The notes beneath the pieces were generated by a model. That model did not search any database and was not told the DNA's origin. It saw nothing but the letters and a program-made list of their open reading frames with translations. The position numbers and the translations under genes were made by a program. This document shows, piece after piece, positions 48,834 to 57,028 of a stretch of DNA of 64,000 nucleotides; positions within the stretch are counted from its first letter, which is position 1, and each line of letters begins with the position of its first letter. This stretch comes from Nocardioides mesophilus (GTDB taxonomy: Bacteria > Actinomycetota > Actinomycetes > Propionibacteriales > Nocardioidaceae), in NCBI RefSeq assembly GCF_014395785.1, contig NZ_CP060713.1, forward strand, positions 2,012,501 to 2,076,500. The letters run 5' to 3'.

Positions 48834-49694
48834 ATGACCACTCCGACCGTCGCCCTGCTCGGCACCGGCGCCATGGGCGCCGGCATGGCCCGCAACATCG
48901 CCGCCGCCGGCATCCCGCTGAGAGTCTGGAACCGCAGCACCGACAGGGCCCGTCCGCTCGCGGAGTCGGGCGCGAAGGTCTGCGACTCCGTTGCCGAGGC
49001 CGTCGACGGCGCCGACGTCGTGATCACCATGCTGTGGGACGCCGACTCCGTCGAGCAGACCCTGCGGGAGGCGGCCGGCAGCTTCGCGGCCGGGGCGGTG
49101 CTGCTGCAGACCACCACGGTCGGCGTCGACGGAGCGGCGCAGCTGGACAAGGTGGCCGCCGAGCTCGGCCTGGTCCACCTCGACGCCCCGGTTCTCGGCA
49201 CCAAGGGCCCCGCCGAGCAGGGGAACCTGGTCGTGCTCGCCTCGGGACCCGAGGACGCCCGCGACCGGGTCGACGCGGTGCTCGAGGCCATCGGCTCCCG
49301 CACCCTCTGGGTCGGCGGGGCCGGCGCCGGCTCCCGGCTCAAGCTCGCCGCCAACGCCTTCGTGCTCAGCCTCACCGGCGCCGTGGCCCAGTCGCTGGCG
49401 CTCACCCGGGCGCTCGGCCTCGACCCGCAGCTGTTCCTCGACGCGCTCGCCGGCGGGCCCCTGGACGCGCCGTACGTCCGGATCAAGGGCGGCGCGATGC
49501 TCGCGGAGCAGTACGCCCCCGCGTTCGGGATCGAGGGCGGCGTGAAGGACGCCGACCTGATCCTGGAGGCCGCCCGCGGCAACGACCTCGACCCGGTGGT
49601 CCTGCAGGCCGTGCGCGACCAGCTCGTCCGGGTGCTCGAGGCCGGTCACACCGACGAGGACATCGCCGCGGTCTACCGCGACTACACCGGCTGA
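48834..49694 (+). CDS. NAD(P)-dependent beta-hydroxyacid dehydrogenase (3-hydroxyisobutyrate dehydrogenase family)
   Basis: 286 residues. The N-terminal Rossmann motif is LLGTGAMGAGMARNI; the substrate block is LDAPVLGTKGPAEQGNL; the catalytic Lys is in SRLKLAANAFV. This is the tartronate-semialdehyde/3-hydroxyisobutyrate/imine-reductase-like superfamily; which substrate is used is open. It begins 13 bp after the nuclease stop and ends at the edge of the catabolic island, convergent with the monooxygenase fusion gene. Confidence 0.9.
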   Translation: MTTPTVALLGTGAMGAGMARNIAAAGIPLRVWNRSTDRARPLAESGAKVCDSVAEAVDGADVVITMLWDADSVEQTLREAAGSFAAGAVLLQTTTVGVDGAAQLDKVAAELGLVHLDAPVLGTKGPAEQGNLVVLASGPEDARDRVDAVLEAIGSRTLWVGGAGAGSRLKLAANAFVLSLTGAVAQSLALTRALGLDPQLFLDALAGGPLDAPYVRIKGGAMLAEQYAPAFGIEGGVKDADLILEAARGNDLDPVVLQAVRDQLVRVLEAGHTDEDIAAVYRDYTG

Positions 49695-49701
49695 GCGCTT
49701 C

Positions 49702-51315
49702 TCACCGGTCGGGACCGTAGAGACCGAAGTGCAGACCCGGGTCGGCCGGGTCCCAGGTGCCGGTGAACTGCGCTCGCGCGCCCATCTCGGTGTTGCGTCG
49801 GATCAGGTCCTCGCCGAGCGCCAGCCGGTCGGGCTCCCAGGACCGCAGTGCGGCCACCACGTCGTTCCCGTGCGCGGCCAGCGCGTCGGCCAGGGCCCAC
49901 GCGTCGGCGGCGGCCTTGGCGGTCCCGGCGGCCGCGTGCGGGCGTGCCGCGAAGGCCGCGTCGCCGAGCAGGGCTACCCGCCCGAAGGCCATCTGCGGAA
50001 CGGCGACGTCGATCACCGACTGGATGTAGGGCTGCGCGGTGCGCACCACCAGCTCCGCGGCGGCTGGAGGAAGCAGCCCGGGCGCCGACGCCTTCAGCTC
50101 ATCGACGTACCGCTGCTGGACCTTGCCCGCCGGCACCGACACCGCGGCCGTCTGGCCGCGTACGTCGGTCATCAGCTCGTCGAGTGCCGGCCCCTCGGCC
50201 ACGTTGCGGTACCAGACGTAGTTGAGGAGCCGGTGACCACGATCCAGCTCGCCCTGGCGCCCCGGGATCGGGTACATGCAGATGTGCGACCGCTCGACCA
50301 CGGCGTAGCCCAGGGCGTCGTCGAGCAGCTTGCGGGTCTCGTCCGAGACCTCTGCCTCCGGCACGGTTCCGCGCCAGCCGACGTACCCGGAGTAGATCGG
50401 ACGGACCGCGGGCAGCAGCCTGCGTCGGCCCGTCGAGGAGATGCCGTCGGCGAAGACCACGAGGGCGCCCCGCTCCCGACGGCCGCTCAGGAAGCGCACC
50501 TCCGCCGTGTCGCCGTCCTGGTCGACCCCGACGGCCGACTCGCCGAGGTGGTAGTGCTCGGTGCCGAAGTCGTCGAGGAGCGTTCGGTAGAGCGTCGTCC
50601 ACGAGCTGAACCGCCACGCGGCCGGCTCCTCGTGGACGATCTCGTTGTCCGCGCCGAGGTAGCGCAGGACCGACGAGCCGATGCTCACGTCCGGCACCTC
50701 GAGGTCGCGGCGGCGCTCGGTCACCCACCGGACGGTGTCCGGCTGCAGCACGATGCCGCCGCCGCGGCCCTCCAGCAGGGCGGAGGAGCGCTCGAACAGG
50801 TCCACCTCGAAGCCCTGCTCACGCAGCAGCAGGGCGACGGTCAGGCCGCCGAAGGAGCCGCCGACCACCAGGGCCCGCGGTCGGTCAGGCATGGGGAGCC
50901 GCCCGCCGGACAGGTCCGGCGCGAACGGGTGCTCGTCGAGGTTGACCACGATCGCGTCCTGGGTCGTGCGCGCGACGATCATGCGGACCGGCTCGGTCTG
51001 GCTCGCGTTCTCCTCCCAGTGGACGACGTTCGGCTTGATGTAGACGAAGTCGCCGGGGTGGGCCTCCCGCGGCGTGCCCAGCCGGTCGCCCACCCACCAC
51101 CGGCCCACGCCACTGAGCACGTAGAGCGCAGTCTCGGACTCCCCGTGGTGGTGGACGCCGGTCCGGCCGCCGGCCGGGAGGATCGACAACCCCATCCACA
51201 GGTTCTCCGATCCCAGCCGGCGCGCGGACACCGCCTCGAAGCGCTGGAGCCCGTGGGTCTGCGGGGTCTGGTCGGACAGGTCGTCGGCCCGGACGATGTG
51301 GACGTCGTCGCGCAT
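49702..51315 (-). CDS. cupin-FAD monooxygenase fusion (2,6-dihydroxypyridine hydroxylase-like)
   Basis: 537 residues. Residues 1-140 are a cupin domain with the metal-binding pattern GVHHHGESETALYVLSG and PGDFVYIKPNVVHWEEN. Residues about 145-537 are a class-A FAD monooxygenase: ALVVGGSFGGLTVALLL for FAD, and GRVALLGDAAFAARPHAAAGTAKAAADA, abbreviated GDAAFAARPHAAAG, for FAD/NADPH. The monooxygenase resembles enzymes for hydroxylated pyridines. The cupin may bind or further process the product, a fusion I do not recall. AGGAG precedes ATG 51315. It is divergent from a GAF-PucR regulator. Confidence 0.85.
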   Translation of the reverse strand: MRDDVHIVRADDLSDQTPQTHGLQRFEAVSARRLGSENLWMGLSILPAGGRTGVHHHGESETALYVLSGVGRWWVGDRLGTPREAHPGDFVYIKPNVVHWEENASQTEPVRMIVARTTQDAIVVNLDEHPFAPDLSGGRLPMPDRPRALVVGGSFGGLTVALLLREQGFEVDLFERSSALLEGRGGGIVLQPDTVRWVTERRRDLEVPDVSIGSSVLRYLGADNEIVHEEPAAWRFSSWTTLYRTLLDDFGTEHYHLGESAVGVDQDGDTAEVRFLSGRRERGALVVFADGISSTGRRRLLPAVRPIYSGYVGWRGTVPEAEVSDETRKLLDDALGYAVVERSHICMYPIPGRQGELDRGHRLLNYVWYRNVAEGPALDELMTDVRGQTAAVSVPAGKVQQRYVDELKASAPGLLPPAAAELVVRTAQPYIQSVIDVAVPQMAFGRVALLGDAAFAARPHAAAGTAKAAADAWALADALAAHGNDVVAALRSWEPDRLALGEDLIRRNTEMGARAQFTGTWDPADPGLHFGLYGPDR

Positions 51316-51379
51316 GTCTGCTCCTGGACGGTCGAGGGGATACGCCCGATCCTGGCTGCCGCCGGGCAGGGCGGCCATG

Positions 51380-51426
51380 TGTGCAGGCACAGTCATGACG
51401 GAAGTCGCTGTGACGTGGCACAGTCA
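51380..51426. promoter_or_regulatory. paired repeats in divergent monooxygenase/PucR promoter
   Basis: GGCACAGTCA occurs at 51386-51395 and again at 51417-51426, 31 bp (three helical turns) apart. Each overlaps an inverted repeat: TGTGC-AG-GCACA (51380-51391) and CTGTG-N6-CACAG (51408-51423). They lie just upstream of both divergent genes and are probable regulator sites. Confidence 0.5.
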
Positions 51427-51430
51427 GCCC

Positions 51431-53173
51431 ATGACGGCGGCGGAGCACGCGGACCTGCAGCGCTGGCTGGCGGCGACCGCCGCGATCGCCTCGGCGGTGA
51501 ACCGGCCGACGGCGCTGCCGGCCCTGCTCGACCTGGTCGCCCGGACCGCGTCGGAGCTGATGGGCTACGACTTCTGCGGAGTGCTGCTCCCCGATGCCCA
51601 CGGACGGTGCCTGCTGATCGAGGGCTCCTTCGGCCTGTCGACCGACTACGTCCGGCAGGTCAACGAGAGGAACCCGGTCACCCTGCGGCCTTCGGCCCAG
51701 GAGCCGCAAGCGCCCTCCGGTCGCGCCTACCACTCCCGCGAGCCGGTGCGGATCGCCGACACCTTCGCCGACGAGGACTTCCTGCCCTGGGGTGGCGTGG
51801 CCCGGGAGCAGGGCTACCGCTCGATGATCTCGGTGCCGTTGCTCTCCTCAGGTGAGGCCGTCGGCACCCTGAACTGCTACCGGCGTCAGCCGCACGAGTA
51901 CGGCGCCCGGGAGGTCGAGCTGCTCGAGATGCTCGCCGACCAGGCCGGCGTCGCGATCACGACCGCACGCCTGCGTGACCGGGAGGCCGCCACCATCGCG
52001 GACCTCCGCTCGTCCAACGCCTCGCTCGAGGAGCAGCAGGAGCTGCACCGCCAGGGCACCCGGGTGCACGAGCAGCTCACGACGGTGGCGCTGCGCGGCG
52101 GCGGCGTCGCAGGGGTGGCGCGGGCCCTCGCCGACCTGCTCGACCGGAGCGTGAGCGTCACCGACGAGCCGGGCGGCGAGCCCCTCGCCACGATCGGCGT
52201 GCACGGCCCCGACGGGGACGGGGACATCGACGTGGTCGAGGCGCCGGTGCGCCTGGGCTCGGTGGAGGTCGCCCGGATCCGGGTCCGGGGTGCGGACCGC
52301 CCGCTCGCTCCCGTGGAGCAGCGCGCCCTCGAGCAGGCGGTCACCGTCTGCGCACTCGAGCTGTTGCGCGAGCGCACCGCTCTCGAGGCGGAGTGGCGCG
52401 TCTCGGGCGAGGTGGTCACCGACCTCCTCACCGGCAGTGCCTCCGCGCTGCAGACGGTGGGGGAGCGTGCGGCCCGGCTGGGGCACGATCTCGACAGGCC
52501 GCACGCCGTACTGGTCCTGGCGGGTCGCACGGGGGAGCCGGCAACCGACCACCTGCTCTCGGTGGCCCGCGGCTACGCCGCCACCGCGACCCCACGGGGG
52601 CTCGTCACCGGCCTCGGCACCCAGGTGGTGCTGCTGTGGCCCGCCACGGACCCGGAGGAACCGCGACGACACGCCGACCGGCTACGTCGGCTGCTGCTCC
52701 GGGCCCGGCCGGACGCGTCCGTCTCGGTCGCCGTCTCCCCGACCTGCTCGGCTCGAGCGGAGTACCCGGCGGCCTACCGGCGTGCCCGCGGGGCGGTCGA
52801 GCTGGCGCGGCTGCGCGGCACCGACGGAGTGGTGACGCTCGACCGGTTGGGAGTGCACGGGCTGCTGCTCCAGCTGGAGGACGTCAGCCAGCTCGCGGCG
52901 TTCGCCGACTCACGGCTGCGGCCTCTGCGCGCGCATGACGAGGCTCGCGGATCCGCGCTGGAGGCGACGGTGCGCGCCTACCTCCACCATGACCTGAGCA
53001 CGGCGGCGACGGCGGCCGCACTCTTCGTGCACCCGAACACCGTGGGGCTGCGGCTCCGCCGCGCCGAGGAGCTCCTGGGCTGCTCGCTGACCTCCGTGCG
53101 CGCGCTTGTCGAGCTCCAGGTCGCGCTCAGCGCGAGCGAGGTGCTCGAGGCTCAGACGCCGAGCCTCCGGTAG
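51431..53173 (+). CDS. GAF-domain PucR/CdaR-type transcriptional regulator
   Basis: 580 residues from ATG 51431. Residues about 15-180 are a GAF domain (YDFCGVLLPDAHGRCLLIEG... MISVPLLSSGEAVGTLNCY). A coiled-coil linker (ATIADLRSSNASLEEQQELH) follows, then a GGDEF-like CdaR middle region (about 320-480). The C-terminal PucR HTH (about 515-575) reads TVRAYLHHDLSTAATAAALFVHPNTVGLRLRRAEELLG, here split as LSTAATAAALFVHPNTV. This class typically senses an aromatic or heterocyclic compound and activates its catabolism. It is divergent from the cupin-monooxygenase gene. Its last 22 bp overlap the MFS gene. Confidence 0.9.
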   Translation: MTAAEHADLQRWLAATAAIASAVNRPTALPALLDLVARTASELMGYDFCGVLLPDAHGRCLLIEGSFGLSTDYVRQVNERNPVTLRPSAQEPQAPSGRAYHSREPVRIADTFADEDFLPWGGVAREQGYRSMISVPLLSSGEAVGTLNCYRRQPHEYGAREVELLEMLADQAGVAITTARLRDREAATIADLRSSNASLEEQQELHRQGTRVHEQLTTVALRGGGVAGVARALADLLDRSVSVTDEPGGEPLATIGVHGPDGDGDIDVVEAPVRLGSVEVARIRVRGADRPLAPVEQRALEQAVTVCALELLRERTALEAEWRVSGEVVTDLLTGSASALQTVGERAARLGHDLDRPHAVLVLAGRTGEPATDHLLSVARGYAATATPRGLVTGLGTQVVLLWPATDPEEPRRHADRLRRLLLRARPDASVSVAVSPTCSARAEYPAAYRRARGAVELARLRGTDGVVTLDRLGVHGLLLQLEDVSQLAAFADSRLRPLRAHDEARGSALEATVRAYLHHDLSTAATAAALFVHPNTVGLRLRRAEELLGCSLTSVRALVELQVALSASEVLEAQTPSLR

Positions 53174-54342
53174 GACCGGGGCCAGACCAGGAGCGGGACC
53201 AGCCACAGGACGGCGAGCAGCACGAGGGCGGGCGAGCTCCAGGCGCCTTCGATGGCAGCACCCAGCAGCGGGGTCCCGAGCAGGATCAGCCCGTTCGCCT
53301 GGCTGTTCAACAGCCCCACCGCGGCGGCCGGACGGTCCGGGCGGCGTGCCTGGCCGGCGGCGAGCACGGCGGCGAACGGCAGCCCGCCGAGCACGCCGAG
53401 CGTGACGACGGCGACGACGGCCACGGCCGGGACGGTGGGGGCCGCGAGCGCCAGGGTGGCCAACGCGCACGCCAGCAGCGACAACGCGGAGACCCGGCCG
53501 CGGTGGTGGGGCAGTCGCAGTGCCAGGGCGCCCCCGAGCGGCCGGCTCAGGACCGTCAGCCCCAGCACCAGCGACGCCGCCAGGGCGGCGGCAGGGCGGC
53601 TGAAGCCCCAGTCGGTCACGAGGAGGACCGCGGCCCAGTTGCTGAGCACCACGCCGAGCCCGAGGGTGACGGCGTGCACGGCCGCCAGCCGGTGCAGCTC
53701 GCCGTCGAGCAAGATCCAGCCGGTTGCCGCCGGGCGGTCCTCCCGGTCGGGACGCCCGGGGGACCGCACCGCCATCGCCGGGACGGGGACGAGGGCGACC
53801 AGCGTCACCGCTACCAGGGCCGCGGCCCCGCTGGTCACCCAGGCCGCCCGCCAGCCCAGCATCCCCTCGGCCAGCGGGATCACCAGCACCGACAGCCCCG
53901 AGGCGGCGAGGGACACCCCGCCGAAGATGCCGAGCGCGGACGCTCCGGCGCCGGAGCGTCGTACCAGCTCGGCCCCGGACACGAAGCAGACCGCGTATCC
54001 CGCGCCCGCCGCGGCCCGGCAGACGAGGGCCAGCCAGGTGAGCGGGACGGTCGCGGCGAGCACGTGCACGACGACCACCAGGGTCAGGCCGAGCACCGAG
54101 GCCTTACGCGGACCGATCCGGTCGACGAGGGCGCCGGCGGGCAGCTGTAGGGCGGCGTACGGCGCTGCCAGAGCCGTCGTCATCAACCCCACCGTGACCA
54201 GGCCCGCGTCGTACGCCGGAGCGATCGTCGCGGCGCCGGCGCCGGCAGCCGTCATGGCCCAGCCGGCCGAACCGCCGAGCATGCAGGCAAGCACCAGTGC
54301 CGCACCACGGTCCGTGGGGCGGACGACGTCACTGCTGGGCAC
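53152..54342 (-). CDS. MFS transporter
   Basis: 396 residues from GTG 54342, with about twelve membrane helices. The MFS signature between helices 2 and 3 is GALVDRIGPRKASVLG (D-R-x-G-x-R-K), with a partial copy between helices 8 and 9 (SRPLGGALALRLPHHRGR). It probably carries a substrate or product of the neighbouring catabolic enzymes. It is divergent from the LLM monooxygenase gene; the shared space holds a strong palindrome (54449-54471). Its 3' end overlaps the PucR gene. Confidence 0.88.
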   Translation of the reverse strand: MPSSDVVRPTDRGAALVLACMLGGSAGWAMTAAGAGAATIAPAYDAGLVTVGLMTTALAAPYAALQLPAGALVDRIGPRKASVLGLTLVVVVHVLAATVPLTWLALVCRAAAGAGYAVCFVSGAELVRRSGAGASALGIFGGVSLAASGLSVLVIPLAEGMLGWRAAWVTSGAAALVAVTLVALVPVPAMAVRSPGRPDREDRPAATGWILLDGELHRLAAVHAVTLGLGVVLSNWAAVLLVTDWGFSRPAAALAASLVLGLTVLSRPLGGALALRLPHHRGRVSALSLLACALATLALAAPTVPAVAVVAVVTLGVLGGLPFAAVLAAGQARRPDRPAAAVGLLNSQANGLILLGTPLLGAAIEGAWSSPALVLLAVLWLVPLLVWPRSYRRLGV

Positions 54343-54448
54343 ACCGGCTCCGATCCCGCGTGCCAGGGGACTCGTGGTGGGTCGCGGTCGTCCAAGGATG
54401 GAGGCCCGACGCCGAGCACGCACTCACGGTCGCCGTCATCGCGCGCGC

Positions 54449-54471
54449 CTGATGCTGTCTCTCAGCATCAG
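54449..54471. promoter_or_regulatory. 23-bp palindrome between MFS and LLM genes
   Basis: CTGATGCTG-TCTCT-CAGCATCAG, perfect 9-bp arms, with flanking GCGC/GCGC extending the symmetry. It is 80 bp before the LLM monooxygenase start and 107 bp before the MFS start, a probable operator for both. Confidence 0.6.
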
Positions 54472-54550
54472 TGCGCGGCGCCACCCCCCGCACGACACTG
54501 GGCTGCGACCCAGCGGCCGGATCCCGGCCCGAACCGCCAGAGGAGACGCT

Positions 54551-55681
54551 GTGAGACTCGGATACTTCGCGATGCCGATGCACCCTGCGACCCGTCCGTG
54601 GGGGGAGACGCTGCGCGAGGACCAAGAGGCCGTGGTGCTCGCCGACAAGCTGGGCTACCACGACGCGTTCATCGGCGAGCACCTCACCGACCGCCAGGAG
54701 AGCATCACCAACAGCCTGCTCTTCCTGGCCACCCTGATCCCGCAGACCACCCAGATCAAGCTCGGCACCGGGACGACGAACCTCTCGCACCTGCACCCGG
54801 TGCTCGTCGCCGCGCAGTCGGCGATGTTCGACCACCTGGCGAACGGCCGCTTCATCCTCGGCGTCAGCCCTGGCGCGCTGCCGTCGGACGCGGAGGTCCT
54901 CGGCATCCTCGGCGAGGACCGCAACCAGATCTTCGCCGACGCCATCGAGGTGATCACCCGGATGTGGTCCGACGAGGCGCCCTACGACATCGACCTCCCG
55001 GGCAACCGGTTCAAGGTCACCACTGCGACCACCATGGACCTCGAAGCCGGCATCGGGGCAGTCCCCAAGCCCTTGCAGACGCCGCGTCCGGAGATCGTCG
55101 GCACGGTCGTCGCCCCGTTCTCCAAGGGCGTGATCGCCATGGGGGCCAAGGACTTCCACCCGCTCTCGGCGAACTTCCTGCTGCCGCAGTGGGTCGCCAC
55201 CCACTGGCCGAACTACGTGGAGGGCAGGGAGTCGGTCTCCGCCACGGCGAGCGCCGACGACTGGCGCGTGGCCCGATCGTTGTTCGTGGCCGACGACGAG
55301 GCGACTGCGCTGCGCTACGGGAAGGAGGACGCCGACAGCCCCTACCGCTTCTACTACGGCAAGATGCTGGCCAAGATGCGGTCACTGGGACGGCTCGAGC
55401 TCTTCAAGACCCGGCGCGACCAGCCCGACGACGAGATCACCCTCGACTACGTGCTGGACAAGCTGGTGATCACCGGCACGCCCAGCTCGGTGGCCGAGCA
55501 GGTGCTGGCGCTCCAGGAGGAGACCGGCGAGTTCGGCGAGCTCGTCTACGCGGGCATGGACTGGGTGGACGCCGACCTCGGCCGGCGCTCCATGGAGCTG
55601 ATGGCCACCGAGGTGATGCCGGAGGTGAACGCCGCGATCGCGGCGGGGCCCGAGGCGGCAGCCGTGTCGGCCGGGGCCTGA
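54551..55681 (+). CDS. LLM-class flavin-dependent monooxygenase
   Basis: 376 residues from GTG 54551, AGGAGA four bases before. The luciferase-like barrel is complete: RLGYFAMPMHP at the first strand, YHDAFIGEHLTD, LGTGTTNLSHLHPVLVAAQSAMFDHLANGR (split: LGTGTTNLSHLHP and FDHLANGRFILGVSPG), and the C-terminal ITGTPSSVAEQVLALQEETG. It uses reduced flavin and O2, so a flavin reductase must exist elsewhere. It is the first gene of a three-gene run with an AhpD-like protein and an alpha/beta hydrolase. Confidence 0.92.
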   Translation: MRLGYFAMPMHPATRPWGETLREDQEAVVLADKLGYHDAFIGEHLTDRQESITNSLLFLATLIPQTTQIKLGTGTTNLSHLHPVLVAAQSAMFDHLANGRFILGVSPGALPSDAEVLGILGEDRNQIFADAIEVITRMWSDEAPYDIDLPGNRFKVTTATTMDLEAGIGAVPKPLQTPRPEIVGTVVAPFSKGVIAMGAKDFHPLSANFLLPQWVATHWPNYVEGRESVSATASADDWRVARSLFVADDEATALRYGKEDADSPYRFYYGKMLAKMRSLGRLELFKTRRDQPDDEITLDYVLDKLVITGTPSSVAEQVLALQEETGEFGELVYAGMDWVDADLGRRSMELMATEVMPEVNAAIAAGPEAAAVSAGA

Positions 55682-55684
55682 GCG

Positions 55685-56254
55685 ATGGCCGAGGAGCGGA
55701 TGCCCCCGCTCGGCGACCGCGAGCTGACGCCGGACCAGCAGCGGGCGCTGCAGCGGATCACCGCAGGGCCCCGCGGCAAGCTGCTCGGCCCGTTCGCGGT
55801 CCTGCTGCGCACCCCTGGGCTGATGGACAGGGTCCAGGAGGTGGGCGCCTACCTGCGGTACGAGAAGGCGCTGGAGCCACGCCTCTTCGAGCTGGTGGTG
55901 CTGATGGTCGCACGGCGATGGGACCAGGACTTCGAGTGGGCGCACCATCACCCACTCGCTCTGGCCGCCGGCCTGCCCCCCGACGTGGTGGAGGCGGTCG
56001 GCGAGGACCGCCGCGAGGAGACGACGGACCAGGCGGTCGCTCTCGTGTGGGAGCTGGTCGACCAGCTGCAACGCCGGGGCGGGATCGACGACGACGTCTA
56101 CGCCCGGGCGGTGCGACAGCTCGGCGAGGAGGGTGTCATCGAGGTGGTCGTCGCGGTCGGCTACTACACGACGCTCGCGCTCGTGATGAACGTCGCGCGC
56201 ACGCCGCCGGAGGCCGGGCCCAAGCTCCCGCCGCGCGCCGGGGTCGACGCATGA
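55685..56254 (+). CDS. carboxymuconolactone decarboxylase-like (AhpD-fold) protein
   Basis: 189 residues. The CMD core covers about 25-110, with LRYEKALEPRLFELVVLMVARRWDQDFEWAHH carrying the E...H pattern (split here: LFELVVLMVARRWDQDFEW). The usual C-x-x-C of peroxidase-type AhpD proteins is missing, so a decarboxylase, isomerase or binding role is more likely than peroxidase. It sits three bases after the LLM gene and overlaps the hydrolase gene (ATGA), so the three proteins should act in sequence. Confidence 0.85.
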   Translation: MAEERMPPLGDRELTPDQQRALQRITAGPRGKLLGPFAVLLRTPGLMDRVQEVGAYLRYEKALEPRLFELVVLMVARRWDQDFEWAHHHPLALAAGLPPDVVEAVGEDRREETTDQAVALVWELVDQLQRRGGIDDDVYARAVRQLGEEGVIEVVVAVGYYTTLALVMNVARTPPEAGPKLPPRAGVDA

Positions 56255-57027
56255 GCGCCTCGCTGCCGGTGCCCGAGCTCTTCTCCGCAGGTCAGGGACC
56301 GCCGGTCCTGCTGCTGCATCCGCTGGGCGTGGACCGGACGGTGTGGAGTCCGGTCTCCGCGCACTGGTCGGGGCTCACCGTCCTCGACTACGACCTGCCC
56401 GGCCATGGCGGCGCCGGGACACCCACCGAGGCGGCCGACCTTGCCGACCTTGCCGACCAGGCGGCGCAGCTGCTCCGTAGCGCCGACGTGGGGGCGGCCC
56501 ACGTCGTCGGCGTCTCGCTCGGCGGGCTCGTCGGCCAGGCGCTGGCGGCGCACTCGCCGGACCTGGTTCGCAGCCTGGTCGTCGTCGACGCGGTCGCCGT
56601 CTACCCGCCGCCCATGCGGCAGATGTGGGCGGAGCGAGCCGCGCTGGTCCGGTCCGAGGGGATGGCCCCGGTCGTCGAGCCGACGCTGCAGCTGTGGTTC
56701 ACCGAGCAGGCCCGGGCGGACGACGCCCCACCAGTGCCTGCCGTGCGCCGGTTGCTCGGTGCCATGGACCCCGAGGGCTACGCACGCGCGTGCGAGCTGC
56801 TGGCGTCCGTCGACACCCGCGACCTGCTCGGGCGCATCGCCGCACCCACGCTGGTGGTGTGCGGCGACGACGACGCGCCCGCCTTCACCGCCGCCGCCCC
56901 CGAGCTCGCCCGCGCCGTGCCCGACGGCCGGCTGGCCTGGCTGCCGGGACTGCGTCATGCCGGGGCGTTCGAGCAGCCGGAGCGGACCGCCGAGCTGCTG
57001 GAGGAGTTCTTCGCCGGCGTCGGCTGA
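56251..57027 (+). CDS. alpha/beta hydrolase (3-oxoadipate enol-lactonase-like)
   Basis: 258 residues. The oxyanion segment is LLLHPLGVDRTVW, the nucleophile elbow GVSLGGLVGQ (Ser about 91), the acid Asp near VVCGDDDAPAF, and the His in LRHAGAFEQPE. The sequence resembles PcaD-like lactonases and C-C bond hydrolases. With the CMD-like protein next to it, it recalls the pca arrangement, but no protocatechuate pathway genes are present, so the ring-fission product is probably different. It ends one base before the convergent PucR gene. Confidence 0.88.
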   Translation: MSASLPVPELFSAGQGPPVLLLHPLGVDRTVWSPVSAHWSGLTVLDYDLPGHGGAGTPTEAADLADLADQAAQLLRSADVGAAHVVGVSLGGLVGQALAAHSPDLVRSLVVVDAVAVYPPPMRQMWAERAALVRSEGMAPVVEPTLQLWFTEQARADDAPPVPAVRRLLGAMDPEGYARACELLASVDTRDLLGRIAAPTLVVCGDDDAPAFTAAAPELARAVPDGRLAWLPGLRHAGAFEQPERTAELLEEFFAGVG

Positions 57028-57028
57028 G

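Noticed and set aside
55685-57027. Protocatechuate pathway pcaC/pcaD
   Set aside because: The proteins are only superfamily matches, and pcaGH, pcaB and pcaIJ are missing. Named by fold instead.
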